DNA of 64,000 nt, from positions 65,218,407 through 65,282,406 of the forward strand of contig NC_012876.2 in the NCBI RefSeq assembly GCF_000003195.3, given 5' to 3'. The stretch comes from Sorghum bicolor (Eukaryota > Streptophyta > Magnoliopsida > Poales > Poaceae). Positions 38,101 to 47,100 of the stretch are shown here, one piece after another. A program made the position numbers and the translations under genes. The notes beneath the pieces were generated by a model. That model was not told the origin of the DNA, searched no databases, and was given only the letters and a program-made list of their open reading frames with translations. Numbering within the stretch: the first letter of the stretch is position 1; each line of letters starts with the position of its first letter.

Positions 38101-39337
38101 AATCTGAATAGGGTTGTCTACGGATCTAAAGATGATCTGCTTGCTGATCATGCCGCATGGATTTGCATCTGTTTTTGTTGACCGGCCGGATGAATCATCC
38201 AATTGTATTTTTTACTCATGGAGATGGAAGGAGATGCTTTCTTGTCGGACATTTTTTTGAATGGACAAGATGATCATGTTGCTGGTTTGGACGACTCACC
38301 ATTCCAATCACTTAAGATACTCAGAGTAATCAAGATCTCGATGTGGAAGTTGTGGCAAGTCGTAGTACAAAAGGAGCCAAGCGGTCAATAAATTTTCATT
38401 GGAAGAAAGACAAAGTTGTTTGTGTGCCTACTTTTTTTAATTTTACCAAGTTAAAATGACAAACTATTGGAGAGAGTCTATTTTTTCACTTGCCATATAT
38501 TTTATGGAGTTGCCAAATCATGATATTTGCCAAGTGAATTTTGGTAAACTGTTGGAGATGCTCTAAAGATCCCTAACAACCGATGTAGATGCCAACTGAA
38601 ATTGTTGTATGTCCTCCTTGCAAAGAGCCACGACTTGTTGTGGTTGATGAGAATGTTTATGTGAATCCGAATTCTAAATATGAAAACCAGTTACAAACTG
38701 GCATAGTAACAACCCGTGTATACTGGAGAAAATGGCTAACTGTGTTTTTGACCAACCAATTATACAACACTTATTTAAAAAGTTTTTTTAAAAATCCTTT
38801 TATGTCACACATAATATGTTATTTTTTTTAAGATCGGAAGGTGATCAGTGTATACTCGTCGTACTATAGGGATAGCCATACCCCAACGTCAAGCACGATG
38901 ACATCGGCTCCCTGCGCTGCCGCTTCCTCCACCACGCCCGCTCCCTGCGAAGCACGCGGGCGCTTCCAGCCGTCGCCGCCGCCACGGCCACCGCCGTCAC
39001 CATCACCGTTCCCCGGACCGCCACCGCCGCCGCGGGGCGGACCACCCGACGCGAGCGGCGAGGCAGCCGAGACGCTCGCGAACCACCGCCGAGGCGGCGC
39101 CCCGGGGGGGCCAGGGCCGCGGAGCGCGAGCCGCGCGAGCGAGATGAGGAGGAGGTCGTTCGGCACAGCGAGGCCGCGCGGCGCGGAGGCCGAGGAGGGG
39201 CCGGACGCGCAGGCGACGAAGGGGGAGCGGCGGCGGAGCGGGGCGAGGAGGCGGCCGCGGCGGAGGAGGAAGGGCTTGGTGCGGGAGGAGAGGACGGCCT
39301 TGGATAGCGCGAGGACGGGCGTGGCCGGGTCCATCAT
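29190..39337 (-). CDS. PAA1: chloroplast copper-transporting P-type ATPase, PAA1/HMA6-like
   Basis: Seventeen exons join in frame to 940 residues (usual for PAA1, about 950). In transcript order: 38882-39337, 37013-37066, 36746-36899, 36258-36332, 35686-35963, 35264-35494, 34922-35020, 34627-34776, 33865-34011, 33223-33273, 32972-33144, 32566-32698, 32149-32246, 31709-31946, 29964-30167, 29721-29801, 29190-29390. Exon 1 encodes a Ser/Arg/Ala-rich transit-peptide-like region and a Gly run, then VIVLDVG. Exon 2 gives the metal-binding GMSCGGC (Cys 156/159). Further on are the actuator motif TGEP (438-441), membrane copper site CPC (552-554), phosphorylation site DKTGT (596-600), HP locus (647-648) and hinge GDGIND (807-812), and the family's C-terminal membrane motifs NLWWAFLYN and SSVGVM. 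PAA1 imports Cu+ across the chloroplast inner envelope for plastocyanin and Cu/Zn-SOD. Two adjacent ATGs open the frame. Several introns carry transposons. The envelope (PAA1) over thylakoid (PAA2) choice rests on recalled similarity. Confidence 0.93.
30591..30877. mobile_element. Tourist-like MITE with GGGGGTGTTTAGTTCCCC ends, in ATPase intron 14
   Basis: Perfect inverted ends of 18 bases (GGGGGTGTTTAGTTCCCC and its complement) and TAA on both sides (30588-30590, 30878-30880). Length 287 bp. It lies in the intron between ATPase exons 14 and 15 and belongs to a family distinct from GGCCTTG elements. A tiny relative sits at 50099-50174. Confidence 0.88.
30903..31133. mobile_element. Tourist-like MITE (GGCCTTGTTTAG family) in ATPase intron 14
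   Basis: The left end is GGCCTTGTTTAGTTCACC and the right end GCTAAACAAGGCC, flanked by TGA on both sides (30900-30902, 31134-31136). It sits only 25 bases from the neighbouring GGGGGTG element in the same intron. Length 231 bp. Confidence 0.85.
37587..38563 (+). mobile_element. PIF/Harbinger-type deletion derivative in ATPase intron 1
   Basis: Ends are inverted repeats: GAGCATCTCCAACAGTTTGCCAAA on the left and, reverse complemented, GAGCATCTCCAACAGTTTACCAAA on the right. Inside, on the plus strand, a reading frame starts at 38218 ([20 protein letters not shown]). After a frame change comes [16 protein letters not shown] (about 38376-38425), resembling the Myb/SANT-like start of ORF1 proteins of plant PIF/Harbinger elements. 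The rest of ORF1 and all of the transposase are gone. A CG-rich leader (37680-37980) precedes it. Flanking triplets are ACA and TAA, so no clean duplication is left. It occupies more than half of the 1.8-kb first intron, antisense to the ATPase gene. Confidence 0.65.
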
Positions 39338-39801
39338 TGGGGAGGGGAGGGGAGGAGCCGGAGCCGGGCCTAGCTAGCGGTGGCGGCGGCTGTAGCGTGT
39401 AGCAGCCGGAGCATTGGCGTTGCTCGGCGGGGATGAGTTGTTGTTGAGAGTGCGAGAGTCCGGGAGGCGGCGGCGGAGGGCGGCGCAGGTGCAGTGTGGT
39501 GCCGCCGAGGACCGAGGGGGGCGGTGGATTGGGATTTGGGTTGGCGACCCGACCGACCTGGCGGCCCGGAGGGTGTGCGCGACGCGTGAAGCACGAGTGC
39601 ACTACGGCCGCGCACGCTCGTGTCGTGTGTGTCTCGTCTACTACTAGGCGCCAACTGCCAACGGCCAGTCCGCCGAAGTACACAGTGGCACATGCTGTCA
39701 TTGTACTATTTGAATCATTTAAAATTGTATTAACAAATAACAACCATGAAATGTAACTTATAAATGTTATATTATTAGATAAATTTATACTACATCCCTT
39801 C
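39338..39801. promoter_or_regulatory. upstream region of the copper-ATPase gene
   Basis: GC-rich for the first 330 bases (leader and core promoter, read on the minus strand), then AT-rich up to the next transposable element. I see no convincing TATA box. A transposon begins within 470 bases of the start codon, so the native promoter must be short or include element sequence. Confidence 0.4.
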
Positions 39802-39989
39802 TAAGAGCAACTTCAGTCCAAGTCCCTACTATGTCCTTATTCTAAATTTAGTGACTTGAGTAAAAAAAATTCACTCCAATGGGGCTTCTATTTGGGCTCC
39901 CATTTTAAGTGCACTCCCAAATTTTAGTTTTGGGTCCCAGCAACAGGAGGACCCTCCAAACCCTGCCACCACAGTGCACGCAGCTGGCC

Positions 39990-41230
39990 CACTGAGTTCC
40001 GCGCCGGCGTTGGCGCCATGCTCGACACCGTGGACGCCGACACCGTGGATGCCGAGTTCGTCGGCGTTGCCGCTGCCGACGAGCTGAGGCTGGGCCTCGA
40101 AATGGCACTGGCAGAGCATAACTCAAAATGTCAACGGGGAACCGATCCCCGATTCTCCGCGGGGAATTCCTCTATTTGGTGATGGGTTTAGGGCAAAATC
40201 TCTCCCCACGGAGAGCTAAATGGGGCAAAATTTGTCCCCGTTGGGTTTCACGGGGGCGGGTCTGGTGTGCCTCCCCCGTCCCCGTTCCCCGTGGAGACCC
40301 GATAATAATAAACCTATGCTCGATGTTTGGATTCTTAGTTGCTATTTCTAGTTGATGAATCACTTGTGGTGAATGTATGAACAATGTGATTGTTTCTATG
40401 TTGTTATGAACTATGCAGTAGGCAATTATGGACAAATGGCTGTTATTTGCATGTGAATTATTGGATATTTGCTGCTGTTTATGTAAGTGATTTGCTGTTG
40501 TTTATATAATTGACGCGGGGACGGGAATCCCCGCGGGGATTTAATCCCCGAGCGGGGACGGGGATGGGGCAGAAGTTCTCCCCGTGATCCTTCATGGGGA
40601 CGGGGATGGAGGAGAATTTGCCCCCGCGGGGACGGGTTTGAGGCAGTAACCTCCGACGGAGAATTCCCCGTTGACACTCCTAAGCAGAACCAGGCGTGGG
40701 AGCAGGCAAACCTCGCCGAGCTGCGCCTCGAGGAGGCGCGGAGCGGCGCCGCGGCGAAGGCGAAGGCGGAGCTCGACGACGTCAGGGAATGTCGCGCGGC
40801 CGCGCTCGCGGATCTTCGGGCGTCGCGGACGGAGGCTGAGTCGCTGGAAAAGGTGCGGGCGCGCCGCGGCTGAGGCGGGCGCGTCGGTGGCGCGGGCGCG
40901 GTAGGCCGCTGCGGCGTCGCGGGAGGCTGGGAAGGCCGTCGAGGACCTCGCCGCCGAGCTCGTCGCACTGAAAGGGGAGCTGGATTCCTCGTGCGCCACC
41001 CATGTCTAGGCGGAGGAGAAGAGGGTGCTGCTGGCGGTCGCGTGGGAAGAAGACAAATCGCAGTGGCAGATCGAGCTGGAGGAAGGCGAGCTGGAGGCCA
41101 AGAGGCTGCGAGACGACCTCGCCGCGGCGGAGGCCCGAGCGATAGCGCACGACAACGAGAGCAAGATGGCCGAGGCATGGCGCGAAGTGGAGGAAGCGCC
41201 GTCGAAGGAGAGGGAGGCGGGTGTAGACCT
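39990..41230 (+). pseudogene. WEB-family (DUF827) coiled-coil gene fragment, broken
   Basis: Read on the plus strand, 40030-40121 gives an Ala/Glu-rich helix ending ALAEH. After the nested element the same register resumes with KQNQAWEQANLAELRLEEA (from 40682). A register change near 40870 follows. Then come AVEDLAAELVALKGELDSS (from about 40930), a stop codon where an acidic residue is expected, and AEEKRVLLAVAWEEDKSQW. This order, with ATHxxAEEKR and heptad-like Leu/Ala spacing, resembles WEB-family proteins (plant coiled-coil proteins including the chloroplast photorelocation factor WEB1). At least one stop and one frameshift, plus the insertion, disable it. No introns are visible in the fragment. 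Another long Ala/Glu-rich coiled coil is possible. Confidence 0.5.
40122..40680. mobile_element. nested element (TGTCAACGGGGA ends) inside the WEB-family fragment
   Basis: Near the left end lies TGTCAACGGGGAA (from 40129) and near the right end its reverse complement TTCCCCGTTGACA (to 40676). Many GGGGACGGGG/CCCCG words lie next to both ends. TAA borders both sides (40119-40121 and 40681-40683). Removing 559 bases plus one TAA restores a continuous reading frame through the host fragment (EH before, KQNQ after), which supports these limits. The outermost 4-7 bases are not symmetric. No coding capacity seen. Confidence 0.7.
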
Positions 41231-41989
41231 CGCCTGGAGGCTCCGCGTTTCACCCAGAGGTTCCATGTCTCCACTTCGGCTGCCGCCGCCACTATAGGGC
41301 CACCGCGCGCCGATGTGCAGGAGCAAGAGGTGGGGTGGCGACCGAGGCGTCCTCGCTGCATGGGCAAGGCCGCGGGGCAAGCCGACGAGCGAAGCAGGCG
41401 GGGCGTCGGTGTCGGTGTGAGCGGGGTGCTCCACTGAAAAAGAATAGGGTGTGCTGTTGGATAGGTTGTTAGGCTGAAGTTGGATGCAATTTTAAGTTTT
41501 TATTTTTTTTAGTTCACTTTACAAATAGAGTTTTAGGGACCTAATTTGAGAACTGAAGTTGCTTGCTTTTGGTCTCTTCGGAAGAGGAATGAGCGTTGGA
41601 TTTCTGACTTGCTGGATGGCCTTTCAACCCCTCCAGTACGTGGTAGGTTGTGTGCGGCTCGAACGAGCTAGCCCTTTGTGATATCTAACCAGATTTTATG
41701 TCAATAACTATAGCTATGTCAACAAAATAAAGTAAATAAAAGGGGGAAAATTCGCTTATGGTGTTCAGCTTTATTTGACCAGCAGTTTATTTATTACGAC
41801 TATCGATGCGATAAGGTTTATTAGGCCATTTTTAATATGATTTCATCAGAGTTTTATGCGTATTAAATATACTGATGTGACACCATATTAATAAAATAAG
41901 AGATAATAAGAGTTTTATAGGAGTAGAGAGAGTTCCATCCCAATAAAACTCTCCTGCACTGTTTTTGAGGGGGTATAAACCCTTATACG

Positions 41990-42390
41990 CTCATGGCCCG
42001 ACATGACTATACCATTGGAGGTGCCCCGGCCCACAAGATGAAGACATATGACGCATGATGCTGATCGGCATGCGCCGTAAGACTACAAAAAAATATTATA
42101 CCAAATAGGATACTTTACTTGTTGTCCCTTCACAGTATATAAGAAAGAGCACGGGTCCCCTAGAGGACAGATCAACTCAACACATCTTATAGCATCAATA
42201 CAATCAAACGCATGACGTAGGTATTATGTCCTCGTAGAGGCTGAACCTGGATAAAATCTTTGTCTGTATCTTACGTCACCATCTAGTTCGTAGCTTGCAC
42301 ACTTGCCTGCCAATAATAGTCTACTTTGAGCATACCCCTAAGTAGACTACCGATCATACTACCGATCATATTTCGTCGATAGTTTCCAAA
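41990..42390 (+). mobile_element. LTR-retrotransposon long terminal repeat remnant
   Basis: The order of signals is that of a grass Ty3/gypsy LTR. A TATA element lies at 42136 (TATATAAGAAAGAGC), followed by GGGTCCCCTAGAGGACAGATCAACTCAACAC, ATACAATCAAACGCATGACGTAGG and CCTCGTAGAGGCTGAACCTGGATAAAATC; it ends in a CGATCATATTTCGTCGA block. No gag-pol sequence or partner LTR is nearby, so it is a solo LTR or a truncated end. I could not fix the exact termini or a target duplication. Confidence 0.5.
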
Positions 42391-42650
42391 ATTAGATTAG
42401 ATGTATTGGAAACTAAAGCATGAAACTCTTTATTGAAACTGACCTTATTGTTTTTTTGACCGATAAGATTCATAATTGTTGTTTACTTTTTTTAGTGTTA
42501 CACCATAAGTTGGATCGGTTTAATAACATTTCAAGAAGATATTACGCATGTTGCCACGATTTTTTTTAAAAAAAATAGATCTAATATATATTGGTCCCAT
42601 TTCACGCTATACTATTTTAACAATCGAGCTCGTGGTGGCGGTGACAATGG

Positions 42651-42882
42651 GGCCTTGTTTAGTTCACCCCAAAATTCAAAAACTTTTCAAGATTTTCCGT
42701 CATATTGAATCTTATGACACCATAATACATTAAATATAGATTAAAAATAACTAATTACGTAGTTTGTCTATAATTTGTGAGATAAATCTTTTAAACCTAG
42801 TTAGTTCATAATTAAACAATATTTATTAAATACTAATAAAAATACTATAATATGAAAATCCAAAAACTTTTTGGATTGCCTA
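42651..42882. mobile_element. Tourist-like MITE, right end decayed
   Basis: A clear left end (GGCCTTGTTTAGTTCACC) and the family's internal block (ATTAAATATAGATTAAAAATAACTAATTACG). The right side runs into AAAACTTTTTGGATTGCC, where the complementary end should be, and is no longer recognisable. Confidence 0.65.
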
Positions 42883-43058
42883 GGTGTAGAACGATCACTC
42901 TTGCCACGCCACCGGAGGCTAAACAGCCGGCTTGCCACGGCCACGGTTGCCAGAGGCAGATCATCCACGTGATGTCCAATCCGAGGCCCAATTACGTTTT
43001 TAGCACTTTATGTAAAAGGGTTAATACCTCGAGATGATTGTATGGACTCTAGAATTTA

Positions 43059-43296
43059 CTCCCTCCATTTCAAATTACAAGACATTCTAAAAATTCTAGA
43101 GAGTCAAAATATCTTATGTTTAACCAAAATTATAGAAAAATAATGGTATACTATAAAAATATAATTAATAAAGAATCTAATGATATTTAGTTAGTATTCA
43201 TAAAAATTATTATCTTATCATATAAATTTAGTTAAACTTGAAATCCTTTAACTCTCTAAGATTTTTGGAATGTTTTATAATTTGAGATAGAGGGAA
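43059..43296. mobile_element. Stowaway MITE (CTCCCTCC ends, TA flanks)
   Basis: The left end reads CTCCCTCCATTTCAAATTAC and the right end TATAATTTGAGATAGAGGGAA, flanked by TA on both sides. The inner arms (GACATTCTAAAAATTCTAGAGAG and CTCTCTAAGATTTTTGGAATG) are also complementary. It belongs to the same family as the element at 62989-63248. Length 238 bp. Confidence 0.78.
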
Positions 43297-44176
43297 TATA
43301 TGTTAGTCTAATCCACTCTCAACAACAGAGTGACATGATGCCAGGGTCACCACAGGGCAGACCGCAGACCGAATAGAACTGGGAAAAAAAAACACCAGCG
43401 CCTCGACGCTTTTGAGTTTTGAGAACCTCTAAATCTAAGATTTTGAGTCTAAATTTTAGAGTCTCTTGGAGATGCTCTTATAGCCTCCTAGCGTTAAGTC
43501 GAAGAATCAAGAGCTACCACCTTACCTAGAAACGTACTTCAGCTTGACTAGACAGAACTTCAATAGGCGAGGATTGACAAAGGCCCCGGAGTTGGGGAAA
43601 TATTACATTAGATCAAGAGCTAGAGATCTAATCCACCTGAGCTAACACATACTTTACACAACCACCATGACACTGGACTGGAGTCATTTCAAGTTTAGTA
43701 CCATTAACAAAGGCCACTCCCATCACAGCTAGAGCTCAAAGTAACCAGATATAGCTCGAGGAACCGACAAACATGCCAGCTTGATCCCTAGACATTGAAA
43801 GCATTACCTGAGTCGCAACATCCTTGGTCCCTCGGAGCCCAATTGGAAATTTTTAAATTGGTTGGGTCATCTGAGAGCAGCAAAATTTCAGATGTCCTGA
43901 ATTCATCATGGTCTCCCATTGCTATCTTTGACAAGTAGCAGAAAACCACACTTATCTCATTACATACCCTGCTACCGACTCAAGCATTCCAGCTCCCAGC
44001 TCAAGACCCTGTCGATACAAATACCATTCATTCCTTGACAGTCGACTCAAAGGCGGACCACTGCTGCCTGTGCAGACAATTTTCAGTCCTCTGACAGTCA
44101 ACAGACGTTAGTGTACAGAAAACCAAAAGATCCCTCAGATGCAGCATTACAGATTATTAACAAATCACACTGCACC
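43297..44176. other. 3' flank of the MBD8-like gene, no other gene seen
   Basis: The part nearest 44176 probably contains the 3' untranslated region of the minus-strand gene. At about 43440-43480 an isolated GAGTCTCTTGGAGATGCTCTTA looks like one end of a Harbinger-type element without its partner. The rest is unannotated. Confidence 0.4.
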
Positions 44177-47100
44177 TCAATGCTGCCATGAACCATTGTT
44201 GGGCATATTGTGATGACCAGACATCCGATCTTTACAGGTGGGGCAAATGAAGCCAAAAGAACTAGGCTGCTGCCCATCAAGAGGGCCAAAATGATGGAAC
44301 TGACTGTTGCACCATATACATAAACAGGTGACCATGCTGCCACCAGTAACCATCCTTGGCAAGGACAAATCCCATCCTAACTGGACTTGAGGTGGAGGGC
44401 CACTTCCAATCTGCGGTGCATACCCCAAAACTAGAGTCGGTTCAGATGCGCTCACAAAATTTTGACTGGGCATGCTAACAAACTGTGACGATACAGGAGG
44501 TACAGAATTTGGTCTGGCAATGCTCCCAAACTGTGAGGATTCTGGAGTTACAGAATTTGGTCGAGCCGTGCTCCCAAAAGACTGAGAAGATTCAGGAGGT
44601 ATAGAATTAGGTCTAGTCATGCTTCCAGACTGAGAGGACTGAGCAGGAGGTACAGAATTTGGTCCAGCCATGCCCCTGAACTGAGAGGTTTTAGCAGGGG
44701 GTACAAAACTAGATTGGGCTTTGCTTCCAAACTGAGAGGATTCAGCAGGAGGAATAGAATTCGGTTGAACCAAGCTTGTGAATTGAGAGGATTGAGCAGA
44801 ATGCACATGATTAGGTTGAGCCATGCTCCCAAACTGAGAAGGTGCAGCAGGCACCAAAGTAGGCCTTGCAAAGCCCCCAAACTGAGATGTTCCAGTGGGG
44901 AAAGATTTAGGCCCATTCATGCTCCCAAACTGTGAGGACTCAGTGGGTACAGAACTTTTTTTGGCACTGCTCCCAGGCGGAGGGGATCCAACTGTAGCCG
45001 TCCTAATCTGTCCATGACTAGAAAATATCTGCTGCTTCTGTGCACCAAATCCAAGTTGCAAATCACACTGTTTAAAAAAAATTAGCAAAGTATCACATGG
45101 TTACCCAGCATTAAATGACATGAAGATTCATGTGGCAGAAATCACTTGATACATGCTAATGACATCAAGAACAAAGACCCAACACATAAAAGTTTAGGCC
45201 ATAAAAAAGGGTACAAATTCTGAGAGCAAGACAACCACCAACAGAACTTTTAATTCGTTTATGGTTAGTAAGTTCCAGGAAAATTTGTTCATAATTCATA
45301 TCTTAAAGATTTTTCTGCTAATATATATTTACAAAAACTAATAGTAGTCAAATGTGGTTTTCGGAGATTGTTGATGTCCAAGATGAGTAGATGACAGGTA
45401 CCAAGTTGTAGTATATACTAGTTCATAAACACATTAGATAATCAAAGAGGCATTATGCTTCTGCAGTCTGTGTGTTTAACAGTATAATATCATCATGATC
45501 CACTAGGTGTTTAACAGTATTCTTATCATTGCTAAAGAGTGCAACAGTTAAGAAAGCCTACAAATTCTGGTATGATTACCTGATCTTGAGATGTGCTGGT
45601 CATTGAAACATCAGCAACAGATTGAACTGTAGAGGACATGCGACCAAAACTGGCCTGCATAGATACAAGACCATTGGCATTCTGGCTAGCACTAGCTGCA
45701 GCATGAGTGTCAAAACCAGGAGCATGATCATTATAGTGGTTTTGCATCTCATTATTCAACTTTCCCATCACCTCAAGCCTAGCTACATTTGGTTCATTGT
45801 TGTCGATGGGTCTATTGACAAATGAGCCCTTCGTGAAGCTAACATCACCTCTACTAATCGAAGAGCCCTTGATGCAGTTGATATCACTTCCATTTGTTGG
45901 AGTTTTTGGTGCAGGTAGTGAACAACGGCCAGAAGAATTGGTCTTTGTGTGAGTAAAACTATTGCTGAACTGTGCAAAACCCTTTTCAGTAATACCACCA
46001 CTAAAGACATCACTATTATAAGCTTCAGTGACAAATCCTGCTTCTTTACTTGTTCTGTTCTTCACGTTATCAATCCGTTCCTTGGCACTGGATGCAAGTT
46101 CTTTATCACTATTCTTTGTCTGCATTGAACCAGAAGCAAAACAATCTGCCCTAGTTGCCACAGCATAGACAGGCTGTGTGCCCAAATTGGACTGATACAC
46201 TGCAGTATTGTTCTTGCTTGCAAAAGGGTTATCTTTAACAGCACCAAAATTTTCACCATAACGCTCATAGCTTGCACCAATGCATCTGGAGCCATCAGCT
46301 TGGGTTTTGCTTGTTGTGCCAAATGAACTAGATACTTTATTGGTCAATCCGCCACAGGAAGACGCACTAGATGCACCACCATTGTTATTGAAACTGCCAC
46401 TAAAACATTTTGCAGTAGAAGATGACCGATTAGCTTCATTAAGGGCAGCTGATGTTTCATTATTTGCATTAGCAATAGGGAAAGATATTGTATTTACACA
46501 TGAATTGAGGTTGACATCTCTTGCTTTCACAGTATTATTGTCAGCATGCCTCGGAGCAGCTCTGCCACGATCAATAATCTGGTCCTGATAATGATTGGTT
46601 GTTCCAAAGGCAGTAGGTCTGACAACATGGTTACTTCCTGGCTGATCACTAAACATAGCCACTCCCGCAAAGCTATTAATGTTGCTAACGGATTGATTAT
46701 TGGAGATCAATGCCCTTTCTGGAACTGTCACATCAGCATGGCCTGTAAAATTTGTATATCTACATACACTTGGAGCATCATTAAAGGAAGGACCCACTTC
46801 AGGCCTACTCCAAGTTTTATTTGGCCTAATGAAATTATCTGAATAATTTGTACTAAAAAACTCAGTGAATGTAGAGTTATTGTCACCATGTTCATTTGAA
46901 TGATTGTGGTGCTGAAAGCCTGCTTCACCATAAGAAACCTTGTTGTTCTGTCCATGTGATTCAGTCAACTCCTGAAGGCTAAATGAAATTTCTGCTGAGG
47001 AATCATTAGTTGCCCTTCTGAAAGTGGCCTTATCCAGAAATGCTTCAGGAGTCAACCCTTCATACCTTGCATGAGATCCGACATGGCCAAAGTACTGTGG

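Larger units (their letters stand above)
39805..41564 (+). mobile_element. TIR-bounded element carrying a captured host gene fragment
   Basis: Left end GAGCAACTTCAGTCC at 39805 and right end, reverse complemented, AAGCAACTTCAGTTC at 41564 share AGCAACTTCAGT; subterminal sequences are loosely similar. The left flank is TAA, the right TTG, so a target duplication is not proven. Between the ends is GC-rich coding-like sequence (a WEB-family fragment) interrupted by a second element. The ends resemble those of the 21167-21563 MITE (GAGCAACTCTAAC), suggesting a PIF/Harbinger relation; a Mutator-type Pack element is the alternative. Confidence 0.5.

Noticed and set aside
38841..39377. Open plus-strand frame of 178 codons across the first ATPase exon
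   Set aside because: It is the antisense shadow of a GC-rich transit-peptide exon; Pro/Arg-rich low complexity, no domain.
40426..41367. Minus-strand frame of 313 codons
   Set aside because: Antisense of the WEB-like fragment; Pro/Arg/Ser-rich translation with no domain, running through the nested element.
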